Shown: positions 1 to 12,035 of the stretch, piece by piece | How the letters are laid out: each line of letters starts with the position of its first letter | Position numbering within the stretch: the stretch's first letter is position 1 | From: Siphonodentalium dalli | Lineage: Eukaryota > Mollusca > Scaphopoda > Gadilida > Siphonodentaliidae | Reading direction: 5' to 3' | Assembly (NCBI GenBank): GCA_032622095.1 | Contig: CP136066.1 | Location: 132,651,917 to 132,715,916 of the forward strand | Length of the DNA: 64,000 bases | Position numbers and translations under genes: made by a program | The notes under the pieces: model-generated | Told to the model about the DNA's origin: nothing | Databases searched by the model: none | Seen by the model: only the letters and a program-made list of their open reading frames with translations

Positions 1-272
1 AGCAGCCATCTTGGATTTTACTCTTTGTATGACTAAATTCTTTAGCATGGGCTACATGTCGTACCTTTAGTCTGGTCATCATAAAATTTGTCATGAATGT
101 TAATAATGACATGTAGATGGGAACGAGTCATTTTGGGGTCTCATCATGTCTATAAACTAGTATCAGACATTCAACTTTCCACATTCCTAATTGCTCCATT
201 GACTGTAATACATTAAATCATTCCCTTTCCAAGTTGAGCTACAGTGTCATTGACACTTTCATTATGTTTTAT
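1..272 (+). mobile_element. HINE-A copy 1, 3' part (last satellite monomer plus 3' terminus)
   Basis: The first ~143 bases are one monomer of the HINE-A satellite (same words as the arrays at 577-2924 and 7407-10240). They are followed by a ~125-bp tail that recurs at 5357-5487 and 10229-10356. The tail ends with an AAGTTGAGCTA subterminal repeat and the hairpin AGTGTC-ATT-GACACT. This is the layout expected for a pearl/Helentron-derived non-autonomous element; the 5' part lies outside the window. Confidence 0.7.
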
Positions 273-576
273 GGCATTATGCCCAATGTTTTTAAGTGCA
301 TGCATTCAGCATTTCCACATTTTAGACTAATAGATATCTCCCTTTAGAGGTTTCTTAAAATGCTGGAATAGTATTAAATAATAAGAAACGGAACAATTCT
401 TTGCTAGGCTATGATTTGGTTTAAATTTTATGTTTTTTATTAGATTTTGGGGGTTGGTCCCAAAAATTGGGCGGAAAAAAAAGAAAATTGCAGGTAGAGG
501 GGTGGTGGGTCCCCGAGAGGGGCAATTTTTTTTTTCGCCCTATATATGTAAAACAAATTCGCGACCCCCCCCCCCT
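273..576. other. Intervening AT-rich sequence with homopurine and C-tract segment
   Basis: No gene is seen. The part from about 430 to 576 is purine-rich, then ends in a long C tract followed by CTG. It resembles an end of the G-tract MITE at 49725-50279 (long C run ending CCTG), so it may be a truncated relative joined to the satellite. The small ORFs here are not supported. Confidence 0.4.
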
Positions 577-1727
577 GCTACAGGTCGTATTTTTGGTCTA
601 ATCATCATGAAATTTGTCATAGAATTTAAATATGACTTGTAGATGGAACGAGTCACTTTTAGGTCATTCGGCCAAAAAACATGGCCGCCAGCAGCCATCT
701 TGGAATTTACTCTTTGCGTGAGTAAATCCTTTGCCACGGGCCACAGGTTGTACCTGTGGTCGGATCATGATGAAATTTGTCACGACAGTTGACATTGACA
801 TGTAGATGGGAACGAGTCATTTTGGAGTTATTCGGCCAAAAAACATGGCCGGCAGCGGCCATCTTGGTTTTCAAAATTCAATCCATTAGCACGGGCTACA
901 GGTCGTACTGTTCATCTGATCATCATGAAATTTGTCATGGATGTTAATATTTGCATGTAGATGGGAACGAGTAATTTTGGGATCGTTTGGCCAGAAAACA
1001 TGGCTGCTGGCAGCCATCTTCGATTTTACTCTTTGCATGACTAAATCCTTTGGCATGGGCCACAGGTCGTACCTTGGTCGGATCATTATGAAATTTGTCA
1101 TGACTTTTGACATTGACATGTAGATGGGAAAGAGTCATTTTGGGATCAATCGGACAAAAAACATGGCCACCAGCAGCCATCTTAGATATCAAAATTAAAT
1201 CCATTAGCACAGGCTACATGTCGTACTGGTCGTCTGATCATCTTGAAATTTGTCATGGATGTTAATATTGACATGTAGATGGGAACGAGTAATTTTGGGG
1301 TCGTTGCAGCCATCTTGGATTTTACTCTTTGCATGACTAAATCCTTTCACACAGTTTACAGGTCGTATTTTTGATCTGATCATCATGAAATTTGTCATAG
1401 ATGTTAAATATTACATGTAGATGGGAACGAGTCATTTGTAAGTCATTCGGCCAAAAACCATGGCCACCAGCAGCCATCTTGGATTTTACTCTTTGCATGA
1501 CTAAATTCTTTGGCACGGGCCACAGGTCGTACCTTTGGTCGGATCACGATGAAATTTGTTATGACAGTTGACATTGACATGTAGATGGGAACGGGTCATT
1601 TAGGGGTTATTCGGCCAAAAAAACATGACCGCCAGCAGCCATCTTTGATTTCAAAATTCAATCCATTAGCACGGGCTACATGTCGTACTGTTTGTCTGAT
1701 CATCTTGAAATTTGTCATGGTTGTTAA
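577..1727 (+). repeat. HINE-A satellite array (element copy 2, first block)
   Basis: About seven tandem monomers, each with the landmarks GCTACAGGTCGTAC, ATGAAATTTGTCATGG, ACATGTAGATGGGAACGAGT and ACATGGCCGCCAGCAGCC. Two classes alternate: a ~164-bp class with TTTACTCTTTGCATGAC and a ~155-bp class with TTTCAAAATTCAATCC. The array has no recognisable 5' terminus here, so this copy is 5' truncated. The many small ORFs on both strands are by-products of the repeat period. Confidence 0.85.
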
Positions 1728-2163
1728 AGGTACTCAATCCGATCAGAGGGTCCCCATATCATCGAGATACAACAACAACAACATTTCTTCAAAATACGCT
1801 TCAGTTATCAGAATCGATTAATTGCCCAGAAATATTGCTAACCACAGTCAACTATAGTATAAAATTGCCCAAAACCTGTTATTTATCAACGTTTTGTTCA
1901 ACGAAATTTTGCCAGTTGTCAAATATCTGACACAAAAAAGCCACTGGATTTTAGAGTTATCGATCTTCATCCGCTATCTGGTCAGATAAGTTCTTCTCAT
2001 CGACAGTTTACTGGGCCGCTTAAAATTAAAATAATAGATTTCAAACATCGATATCTGATCACTCCTAGCTTTGATGGGTGGGTTCCTCGACTCGAATCAA
2101 ATAGTTTTTATCCCGAAGCCAAGGAAATAGTAATTTGCGAGCGCTAATTCGGATTGAGTACCT
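1728..2163 (-). mobile_element. TTAA-site MITE, family M1, copy 1 (436 bp, inverted relative to the other copies)
   Basis: It is bounded by TTAA at 1724-1727 and 2164-2167. The ends are inverted repeats sharing AGGTACTCAATCCGA. Removing the insert plus one TTAA restores an uninterrupted HINE-A monomer (TGTTAA followed by TCTTGACATG), so the target duplication is directly visible. No ORF for a transposase exists. A TTAA target suggests mobilisation by a piggyBac- or Kolobok-type enzyme (inference). Relatives are at 4359, 15302 and 57066. Confidence 0.85.
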
Positions 2164-2924
2164 TTAATCTTGACATGTAGATGGGAACGAGTAATTTTGG
2201 TGTCTTTCTGCCAGAAAACATGGCCACTGGCAGCCATCTTGGATTTTACTCTTTGCATGACTAAATCCTTTGACACGGGCTACAGGTCGTACCTTTGGTC
2301 AGATCATCATGAAATTTATCATGGATGTTGACATGGACATATAGATGGGAACGAGTCTTACTGTTTGTCTGATCATCATGAAATTTGTCATAGATGTTAA
2401 ATATGACATGTAGATGGGAACGAGTCATTTGTAAGTCATTCGGCCAAAAAACATGGCCACTGGCAGCCATCTTGGATTTTACTCTTTGCATGACTAAATC
2501 CTTTGACACGGTCTACAGGTCGTACCTTTGGTCAGATCATCATGAAATTTATCATGGATGTTGACATGGACATACAGATGGGAACGAGTCATACTGTTTG
2601 TCTGATCATCGTGAAATTTGTCATGGATGTTAATCTTGACATGTAGATGGGAAAGAGTAATTTTTAGGTCATTCGGCCAAAAAACATGGCCGCCAGCAGC
2701 CATCCTGTATTTTACTCTTTGCATGACTAAATCATTTGGCACGGGCTACAGGTCGTACCTTTGGTCTGATCATCATGTAATTTGTCATGGCTGTTCACAT
2801 TGGGATGTAGATAGGAATGAGTTATTTTGGGTTCATTCGGCCTTAAAAAGGGTCCACTGGCAGTCATCTTGGATTTTACTCTTTGCATGACTAAATCCTT
2901 TGGCACACCCTACAGTCCACTTCC
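2164..2924 (+). repeat. HINE-A satellite array (element copy 2, second block)
   Basis: About five further monomers continue the array interrupted by the MITE. The final monomer breaks off after TCCTTTGGCAC and degenerates into the target of the 2931-5222 element. Confidence 0.8.
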
Positions 2925-3734
2925 CTCATCCACTGTGGAGGATCCGCTCCTCGAAATCTCATTCCGCCCGAGCAAATTCCGATTCCGTTGTGAGTTATTC
3001 CGCTTGTCGACCGAGCAAATTAAAAATTTACCAGCCGAAAAACTTAAAAAACACAGCTATAATGCAAGTTAATAATATCATGTTAATGTTTACCTGCAGC
3101 TTCCCCTATAATTATGTTGCCTTAAAAGCCAGCAAAATGCTTTAATCTGTGATTTATGTTTTCGCTCCGATTCCCGCCCTGTATGTTCCGTTGTCGCCCG
3201 AGCAATGCTCTTTAGATTTCGACTAGAAACGTCCAGTTTTTTTTAGCGATAAACGTCTCCATATATGACGGCCCTTAGCTTTTGTCTTCAAAGTGATGAT
3301 GAAAGTATTAAAGGGGCATGCATTCAGACTCTTTATGCAGTATATTTTATCAATGTCTTCATTTTCCTGATATAATCAGTATTCGTCGTTGAAAACTTTC
3401 CTATGTCAGTTTCGCATCGGAAGTCGCACATTTTAGTTTGATATTGTGCGAGCGATGTAAAGCTATAGGTCAGTACGATACATATCGATTAGCAGGGAAA
3501 TAATCAATGATGATACGAGAGGATAACTATGGTTTTTGACTGAAAACGAGAATTATCATGAACGGGTACAAGCAAATACCGATTGGAAAATTTATATTTG
3601 CATGTACATGTACCCACACATGGTATAATGTGTTCAGTCAAAAGAGTAGGTTTCCTTTTTATTATATGCGGTTTCGTGATTTTCTATTTACAATTATTGA
3701 TGTCAGGCGATTGTTTTGCCGAATGATAAATGCA

Positions 3735-4354
3735 ATAAGAATATTCCTTATTGCGCTTAAACGCAATTAGAGATTCCTTATTGGTCGTATAAGTGCAATA
3801 AGATCTTCTCCTAAGAATTTTCCTTATTGCGCTTAAGCGCAATTATAGGGACTGCGAAATAAGACATTTCTTATTGCACCTAAGCGCAATTACATCTCGG
3901 GCTCCTCATTCTTATTGCACTTAAGCGAAATTAATATCTTCATCATGAGATAACCCCTCTGTGGAAATAGTAGAATCCAAATAGCCCTATACGCGTGGAC
4001 CGTCACCGGGTCACCAATAAACTTCAACCATTGCACTATGGACAGCCATTTGAATTATAGGGTGTTTATGTAATGTGACTAATTGTGCTTAAGCGTAGCA
4101 AGGAATATTTTTATTTCCACTTAAGCCCAATTAGCTCTTATTGCACTTAAGCGCAATAAGAATATTCCTTATTGCGCTTTTAAAGTGCAATTAGAGATTC
4201 CTTTTTGTACCTAAGATCAATAAGATATGCTTTATTGCGCTTAAACACAATAAAATATTCGCTGAAGCACAATAAGATATTTCCTTATTGCGCTTAAGCG
4301 CAATTAGATCTTCCCTTACTGCACTTAAGTGCAATTAGAGATTCCTTATTGCGC
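3735..4354. repeat. Irregular palindrome array with core GCGCTTAAGCGC
   Basis: About a dozen copies of the palindrome ATTGCGCTTAAGCGCAAT, perfect or degenerate, are spaced irregularly at ~25-60 bp. They are linked by words such as TAGAGATTCCTTATT. Perfect or near-perfect cores occur near 3825, 4140, 4290 and 4320. A gap at roughly 3950-4080 has none. Each palindrome carries a central TTAA; the M1 MITE copy 2 sits in one of them. No protein is encoded. Confidence 0.8.
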
Positions 4355-4358
4355 TTAA

Positions 4359-4786
4359 AGATGCATAGGCCGAATTAACGCTTGTACAATTACTATTTCC
4401 TAGGCTTCGGTGTCAAAAATATTTTATTCGTGTCGAGGAAACCACCCATCAAATATCGATTTTTGAAATCTATTACTTTTCACCACCGATAATTTAGTGG
4501 CCCAGTAAAAGGTCGACGAGAAGACGGTCTCGGACCAAATTGCGGATGAGGACGGATAACTCTAAAATCAAGTGGCTTTTTGGGTCAATTAATTGACAAA
4601 CCGGCGGCAAAATTTCGTTGAACAAAATGTTCATAAATAACAGGTTTTGGACAATTTTGTACTATAGTTGACTGGTTAGCATTATTTTTGGGCAATTTAT
4701 CGATTCTGATAACTGGAGCAGCATTTAAAAAAAACGTTGTTATTGGAATCTGATGATATGGGTACCATCGAATCAGATTAAGTACC
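4359..4786 (+). mobile_element. TTAA-site MITE, family M1, copy 2 (428 bp)
   Basis: The left end is AGATGCATAGGCCGAATTA and the right end is GATTAAGTACC. It is flanked by TTAA at 4355-4358 and 4787-4790; the last base of the right end seems lost. Internal sequence matches copies 3 and 4, for example TGATGATATGGG near the right end. It is inserted in the half-palindrome GCGCTTAA of the repeat block. Confidence 0.75.
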
Positions 4787-5228
4787 TTAAACTGAAATTA
4801 TTTATTAAATGTCAATTTGGCTTCCCATATACATGTACATGTATGTTTGGTACCTCAAGATATTATAGGAAAATAAAAAAAAATAAAAAAACATCGCATC
4901 AGAATCAACACCAGTGACGTTATAGATCTGTTAATCATTATAGAACAATTTACCGTAATGTAGAACGGCGGTGGACCCAACAAAATGATTTAGTTCAGCG
5001 TGCTATATATGGGACTAAAGAATATGTGAAGAGTAAAAAACCTTAGAAACAAATCCTATCATTTGAGTGTGTCATCACATGAGTTGCTCCCTCGATATAC
5101 ACCAATTAGTAAACATGGTCGTGGAAAATCGAGCAATGTTCGCGGAATCGGATCTTCTACCGCTCGGAATCGGAATTTTGCTCGGGCAGAATGAGATTTT
5201 GAGAAGCATATCCTCCACAGTGCTCATC

Positions 5229-5487
5229 CGATCATTTCCAGACTTCATATTAATCTTGATAGTATTAGATGGAATCTATCAAATGTTTTTGAATTTCATT
5301 GGAAAACATAGCCGTCAGCAACCAACTTGGATTTTACTTTTATATACATGTATATATCTCTTCATGTTGATAATCTAGTATTACTTAGACATTTAAACTT
5401 TCCGCATTCCTAATCGCTCCATTGACTGTATCACATAAAATTATTCCCTTTCCAAGTTGAGCTACGGTGTCATTGACACTTTCATTT
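5229..5487 (+). mobile_element. HINE-A copy 2, degenerate last monomer and 3' terminus
   Basis: A diverged monomer (AACATAGCCGTCAGCAACC, then CTTGGATTTTACTTTTA) is followed by the same tail as in copies 1 and 3. The tail ends with AAGTTGAGCTA and the GTGTCATTGACAC hairpin. Confidence 0.7.
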
Positions 5488-5822
5488 GGAAGATAAAATG
5501 CATAATCGAGGTGCTCAATGGTGGGTATATATATCACCAACTTCAACTGGAGAACTTCAATCAATCCTAGGTTTCCCATGGCAGATGAGGCCTAATCAGA
5601 ATGCAGTCTCCAGATGGTGAATTTGGTGATGCTAGCCCACCTTGCAGCATAGCATCATTAAATTCACCTTTTGGGGACCTCATTCTGCAAATGTCAGACA
5701 CACTAAATTCAGACTTGGCTATTCCAATATTATTTTCTTAACCACCACTTATCCAGGTGAAATCATACCCTGAGTTTCCAAAAAAAAATTGGAGTTTTTT
5801 TTGGATTGAATCTGTCTGTTTG
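5488..5822. other. Unassigned sequence
   Basis: No gene or repeat unit is recognised. The words TTAACCACCACTTATCCAGG near 5738 recur in diverged form near 36438, suggesting an old dispersed repeat. Confidence 0.4.
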
Positions 5823-5830
5823 TTTGTCTG

Positions 5831-7196
5831 TAGTGATGTAACGATACGGGGGTTATCGGTAAAAGCCGATAGCCGATATTTTCAGTAGAATTATCGGCCG
5901 ATCCGATACAGATACCGATAAGTCTTGTACGTGAACCAAACTCCATATCAATTTGTCTTTTAAATTACAAAATATTGTCGGCAAAGAACCGATATTGCAA
6001 TAACCTGGTTGCAAAAAAAGTTTAGTTTACGTTCCCCAAAAACCCTGGCAAAACGATTTAATATTTCGTTGCATTCATAAGATTTCCTCAATATTTGTTT
6101 GATTCCGTTACCGTGCCTTACGGAATCAGTCCATACTAGTAATCCATTTGAGTCAATGACGGCAATTTCAATTTCAATTTGCCAAACTCAATCTTTTTCA
6201 GAAGTTGAACTTGCGTTTAATAACACCTACAATGTCCCGCATAAATTGTTGACATTTTCTCTGCCCATGACAGCAGATACAAATCCCGCCCACAGAGCAC
6301 TCTGATTGGTTCGGATGGTTCTATCAAACAAGTTAGTCACCTCCTCCATCTTCAGTCATCGTATACCAGAATGTCAATCAATTTGAAACAAAAGCACTTT
6401 AAACACACACACTTAACTGTTGTTAACACGTGATGTTTCTATATATTGAGGAATAGCGAGTCACGACTGCGGCGACTTTAATGCAAACTGGTCAAGTGAC
6501 TCGTCTATTTATAACACTATGATTTTTAGTTTACTGTGTCATCTGTCAACACGTGGCTTGTTAGTGATTCCTACTCGATGACATCAAATGCATGCAAATA
6601 ATCGTTTGATCTTACCGCCCGGCATCCGCCTTGGGAATATCATAACAATGTGACAACTTACTGTCGCACGTGGTGCAGAATTAATTCCACACCCCCATGA
6701 ATACATCACTAAATGATACCGGTACATCAGTCTGATTCACTCACAGGAAGATTCCATTCTCACGCTAATGCCAGGGGCGTCAGTTATTCGCTTTCAACAT
6801 GTGCTACTCGGCACTCACAAGTAATTTGAATTGTATACAGTTTATGTTTTAACTTTAATTATTAAGCGTACCGAACTACGGTACCTTTGGAAATGTTTAT
6901 TTGGGTCATGAGTGTACCAACAGTCTCATGTCGATGTTGTCATCATGATCATGGTATATCACTGTATGTGATGGAGGGCTGACCAGTGCGTAAAATAGTC
7001 GCTATTTTTTCTGGAAATTCCCGTCATTTATTTAATATTAAAGTCGGAATTGGTGTAACAACGTTCACAAAGGACGCGACATGTATCGGTTAACGATATC
7101 GGTCGGGAGACTAAATTTTACCGATACCGATATCTTGCCGATACAACATATATCGGCCCGATCCGATAGCCGATACCGATAATCGGTACATCACTA
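5831..7196. mobile_element. Non-autonomous hAT-type transposon (1366 bp)
   Basis: The ends are TAGTGATGTAACGATACGG on the left and, as complement, TAGTGATGTACCGATTATCG on the right. Both continue into CGATA/TATCGG-rich subterminal sequence. The termini are flanked by a perfect 8-bp duplication TTTGTCTG at 5823-5830 and 7197-7204. An 8-bp duplication and YARNG-type ends are diagnostic of hAT elements, and the CGATATCGG-rich ends are common among them. No BED finger or hAT transposase ORF is visible, so it must have been mobilised in trans. Confidence 0.88.
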
Positions 7197-7243
7197 TTTG
7201 TCTGTATGGAGGGTCCTTGGGTTCAGATTTGTTCAAATAGGTT

Positions 7244-10200
7244 ATTAGCTCAACTTTACTTTGTAAAGTTTGAGCTATTGCCATGGCTTGGTATCCGTCG
7301 TCCGTGTGTGCGTGTGTGCGTGATGCGTCAACAATTTCCTTTAGCACGGGCTACAGTTCGTACCTTTGGTCCGATTATTATGAAATTTGTCATGGATGTT
7401 GACATTGACATGTAGATGGGAACGAGTCATTTTGGGGTCATTCGGAAAAAAACATGGCCGCCAGTGGCCATCTTGGATTTCAAAATTCAATCCATTAGCA
7501 CGGGCTACAGGCCGTACCGTTCGTCTTATTGTCATGAAATTTGTCATGGATGTTAATATTGACATGTAGATGGGAACGAGTAATTTTGGGGTCATTTGGC
7601 CAAAAAACATGGCCGCCGGCAGCCATCTTAGATTTTACTCTTTGCATGACTAAATCCTTTGACACGGGCTACAGGTCGTACCTTTGGTCAGATCATCATA
7701 AAATTTGTCATGGATGTTAACAATGACATGTAGATGGGAACGAGTCTTTTTTGGGTCATTCGGGCAAAAAACATGGCCGCCAGTAGCCATCTTGGATTTT
7801 ACTCTTTGTATGACTAAATCCTTTAGCACGGGCTACAGGTCGTACCTTTAGTCTGATCATCATGAAATTTGTAATGGCTGTTGAAATTAGAATGTAGATG
7901 GGAACGAGTCATTTTGGGGTCATTCGGACAAAAAACATGGCCACCAGCAGCCATCTTTGATTTCAAAATTTAATCCATTAGCACAGGCCACAGGTCGTAC
8001 TGTTCGTCTGATCATCATTAAATTTGTCATGGATGTTAATATTCACATGTAGATGGGAACGAGTAATTTTGGGGTCATTCGGCCAAAAAACATGGCCGCC
8101 AGCAGCCATCTTGGATTTTACTCTTTGTATGACTAAATTCTTTAGCACAGGCTACAGGTCGTACCTTTAGTCTGATCATCATAAAATTTGTCATGGATGT
8201 TAACAATGACATGTAGATGGGAACGAGTCATTTTGGGGTCATTCGGCAGAAAAACATGGCCGCCAGCAGCCATCTTGGATTTTACTCTTTGTATGACTAA
8301 ATCATTTAGCACGGGCTACAGGTCGTACTTTTAGTCTCATCATCATAAAATTTGTCATGAATGTTAATAATGACATGTAGATGGGAACGAGTCATTTTGG
8401 GGTCATTCAGCCAAAAAACATGGCCACCAGAAGCCATCTTGGATTTTACTCTTTGTATGACTAAATCATTTAGCACGGGCTACAGGTCGTACTTTTAGTC
8501 TGATCATCATCAAATTTTTTATGGCTGTTGAAATTGTAATGTAGATGGGAACGAGTCATTTTGGGGTCATTCGGATGCAAAACATGGCCGCCAGTGGCCA
8601 TCTTTGATTTCAAAATTCAATCCATTAGCACGGGTTACAGGTCGTACTGTTCGTCTGATCATCATGAAATTTGTCATGGATGTTAATATTGACATGTAGA
8701 TGGGAACGATTAATTTTGTGGTCATTCGGCCAAAAAACATGGCCGCCAGCAGCCATCTTGGATTTTACTCTTTGTATGACTAAATCCTATAGCACGGACT
8801 ACAGGTCGTACCTTGAGTCTGATCATCATGAAATTTTGTATGCCTGTTGAAATTGTAATGTAGATGGGAACGAGTCATTTTGGGGTCATTCGGATGAAAA
8901 ACATGGCCGCCAGTGGCCATCTTTGATTTCAAAATTCAATCCATTAGCACAGGCTACAGGTCGTACCTTTAGTCTGATCATCATGAAATTTGTCATGGAT
9001 GTTAACAATGACATGTAGATGGGAACGAGTCATTTTGAGGTCATTCGGCCTAAAAACATGGCCGCCAGCAGCCATCTTGGATTTTACTCTTTGTATGACT
9101 AGATCCTTTAGCACAGGCTACAGGTCGTACCTTTAGTCTGATCATCATAAAATTTGTCATGGATGTTAACAATGAGATGTAGATTGGAACAAGTCATTTT
9201 GAGGTCATTCGGCCAAAAAACATGGCCGCCAGCAGCCATCTTGGATTTTACTCTTTGTATGACTAAATCATTTAGCACGGGCTACAGGTCGTACTTTTAG
9301 TCTGATCATCATAAAATTTGTCGTGAATGTTAATAATGACATGTAGATGGGAACGAGTCATTTTGGGGTCATTCGGCCAAAAAACATGGCCACCAGAAGC
9401 CATCTTGGATTTTACTCTTTGTATGACTAAATCCTTTAGCACGGACTACAGGTCGTACCTTGAGTCTGATCATCATGAAATTTTTCGTGGCTGTTGAAAT
9501 TGGAATGTAGATGGGAACGAGTCATTTTGGGGTCATTCGGATGAAAAAAATGGCCGCCAGTGGCCATCTTTGATTTCAAAATTCAATCCATTCGCACAGG
9601 CTACAGGTCGTACTGTTCGTCTGATCATCATAAAATTTATCATGGATGTTAATATTGACATGTAGATTGGAAACGATTAATTTTGGGGTCATTCGGCCAA
9701 AAAACATGACCGCAGCAGCCATCTTGGATTTTACTCTTTGTATGACTAAATCCTTTAGCACGGGCTACAGGTCGTACCTTTAGTCTGATCATCATAAAAT
9801 TTGTCATGGATGTTAGCAATGACATGTAGATTGGAACGAGTCATTTTTAGGTCATTCGGCCAAAAAACATGGCCGCCAGCAGCCATCTTGGATTTTACTC
9901 TTTGTATGACTAAATCATTTAGCACGGGCTACAGGTCGTACTTTTAGTCTGATCATCATAAAATTTATCCTGGATGTTAACAATGACATGTAGATGGGAA
10001 CGAGTCATTTTGGGGTCATCTGTCCAAAAAACATGGCCGCCAGCAGCCATCTTGGATTTTACTCTTTGTATGACTAAATTCTTTAGCATGGTCTACAGGT
10101 CGTACCTTTAGTCTGATCGTCATAAAATTTGTCATGGATGTTAACGATGACATGTGGATGGGATACAATCATTTTGGGGTCATTCGGCCGAAGACATGGC

Positions 10201-10356
10201 TGTCAGCAGCCATCTTGGATTTTACTTTTCTCTTCATGTCTATAAACTAGTATTAGACATTCAACTTTCCACATTCCTAATCGCTCCATTGACTGTAATA
10301 CATTAAATTATTCCCTTTCCAAGTTGAGCTACAGTGTCATTGACACTTTCATTTTT
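7244..10356 (+). mobile_element. HINE-A copy 3, complete tandem-core (pearl/Helentron-like) element
   Basis: The 5' end TTAGCTCAACTT (7245) is complementary to AAGTTGAGCTA near the 3' end (10321). After the 5' leader comes a CGTGTGTGCG stretch, then 18 tandem monomers, with landmarks from 7407 to 10152. Then follow the ~125-bp 3' tail and the hairpin AGTGTCATTGACACT with T-rich flanks. Bivalve pearl elements and Helentron-derived HINEs share this plan: unique 5' end, ~160-bp tandem core, 3' hairpin. No coding capacity exists, so replication would need a Rep/helicase in trans. The family name is inference from architecture. Confidence 0.75.
7407..10240 (+). repeat. 18-monomer satellite core of HINE-A copy 3 with higher-order structure
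   Basis: Landmark GACATGTAGATGGG (or GAATGTAGATGGG) recurs with spacings of about 154 or 164-165 bp. The short spacing occurs where the monomer carries TTTCAAAATTCAATCC instead of TTTTACTCTTTG. Blocks of four monomers (~648 bp) repeat, for example 8043-8691 and 9011-9659, indicating amplification of multimers. Long (~165-bp) monomers are multiples of three, which is why spurious ORFs run through them. Confidence 0.9.
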
Positions 10357-11483
10357 AGGAAATTTTTGAAGGAAATCAATTCACTTCAACTCTTAAATCT
10401 CCCCTTTGAATGTATTAGATGAATGAATCTCATGGATGGGGATTCACATTTGTTCAAATAGGGGCATACATAAGAGATTTAACTCTCCCCCACCCTCCCT
10501 ACCTGTATCTATGCTGTTTGGTACTGGTATAATAATATTGATTTATAGGCTGCATGGTGGGGGCAATGTTTGAGGCAATGGGTAGGGAGTGTAGAGGGGG
10601 TGGAGTTTTGATCCCCTACTTCTATCAAATTTTCAACAGCTGAAAATTTCATGCCTGATACAACATTAGTTGTAGATTAGATTTTCACACCAAAAATAGG
10701 TTAGAATTGTTCTCATAGTTTGATTTGATTTTCCAACCAGTATGTTCTTAAACCAACAGTTCATATGTTCCTACTTCAGGTTAAACTGTTAGACCGAATT
10801 AGCCACAAATGTTATATTAACTTTATGGGGGCTGTCAGGTTGGTAATTTTCAAAAGTTTGAGAGCTTGAAGTACCACTACTGGTTGTAAAATTCAACCTA
10901 AGAGGGACGTGCAAAAGGATTTTTGTCAACTTAGTACTGAGGTGTGGTTGTCTTCTATATAAATGGTAAGGCATTTTATATTTGTTAGTGGTGTGCAATT
11001 AGAAATTTCAAGGTGAACAGCCCTGCTCATCTGAGAACCTCCAGATATATCCATGTTTAGAACTACTTGTCTTAAGTGATTTTGTCAAGTACTGACTGCT
11101 GTAGTCTTCAGAGTCCTAGTCGTCTCAGTCTTTAAAGTCTGGTGAGCGACCCACAGTCATTGACTGTCTTGTTTACATATCTTACTCGTATTTAAATTCG
11201 CGCAGTTTTATTTTTTCGAGCACTTAGCGGTGCGCGAATTTAAAGCTGATCTAAACTGCGAGTTTAGCCAATCCCACGGAAAAATAAATAGTTTATGATA
11301 ATCAGTTTTTATATTTTAAAACCAACATTGAGTGGAGGAATGTTTGTATATGTCAAACAGTCAATTTCAACACATGTGAAAAAAAGTTTTATATTATATG
11401 ATATGCAAATGTCTTGTCAGTAATGATGCATAAATGCATGTACTATATATATGTATATTACTGTACCATAACAAGAGTAGATC
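10357..11483. other. Unassigned sequence
   Basis: No gene, RNA or repeat array is recognised. GGGGGCTGTCAGGTTGG near 10826 has a diverged relative near 28992, and the segment near 10438 (TTGTTCAAATAGG) matches the sequence just upstream of HINE-A copy 3. Both suggest old dispersed repeats. Confidence 0.45.
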
Positions 11484-11924
11484 AATACACCACAGGAGCT
11501 TGGAATTTGGTCAAAACCCCTCTTTTATTGGCAGAACCACCACCCGGGACCATAGGTCACGGAAGGAACGAAACACGAATTTGTTGCCACCCATTTTGAA
11601 CTCAACTGTATTCCTACAAAAAATATATTTTCACTAAAAACTTTTGGTACCTCTTACACCTTAGATGCCAATCTACAACATTCCATAGGTATATTTTTCC
11701 AGTTCTTCGAAAACCTCACTTTATTTCGGTAATGTATTGTAAATTCACCAACGAACACAAATCTGCGACACCTCCATCACCCGTTCTAGAATCTGAGTAG
11801 CGGAAATGGTACGGAAATATGCGGAAACTTTAAAACTATGATCCGGAGACGGATAGCATGAAAGTACCGTTTATAATTTCGAACATAGCTGCTGATTACA
11901 TGTTTATTACATGACCGTACCGAT

Positions 11925-12035
11925 GCACTGATCATCATGAACTTTTTGATGGATGATAACATTGGCGTCTAGATGGGAACGAATCATTTTGGGCTCATTT
12001 GCATAAAAACATGGCCGCTGACAGTTTGCCGACAG
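11925..12035 (+). repeat. Stray HINE-A monomer inside E2717
   Basis: GATCATCATGAAC, CTAGATGGGAACGA and AAACATGGCCGCTGACAG align to the satellite monomer. It is a single degenerate copy, probably captured or a relic. Confidence 0.65.

Larger units (their letters stand above)
2931..5222. mobile_element. 2.3-kb inverted-repeat element inserted in the satellite
   Basis: Terminal inverted repeats of ~60 bp begin CACTGTGGAGGAT at 2931 and end with its complement at 5222. The arms share the words AAATCTCATTC and CCCGAGCAAA. A direct CTCATC flanks both sides (2925-2930 and 5223-5228), read as a 6-bp target duplication. Satellite sequence resumes at about 5229. The superfamily is not assigned: the CACTG ends recall hAT or CACTA, but a 6-bp duplication fits neither. 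No transposase ORF is seen. The element is host to a palindromic repeat block and a TTAA MITE. Confidence 0.7.

Noticed and set aside
3735-4354. CRISPR-like or integron-like array
   Set aside because: Spacing is irregular, the palindromes diverge, the context is eukaryotic and no cas or integrase gene exists.
577-10240. Numerous 60-90-aa ORFs on both strands across the HINE-A arrays
   Set aside because: They repeat with the satellite period, occur in several frames and have no protein family; long monomers happen to be multiples of three.
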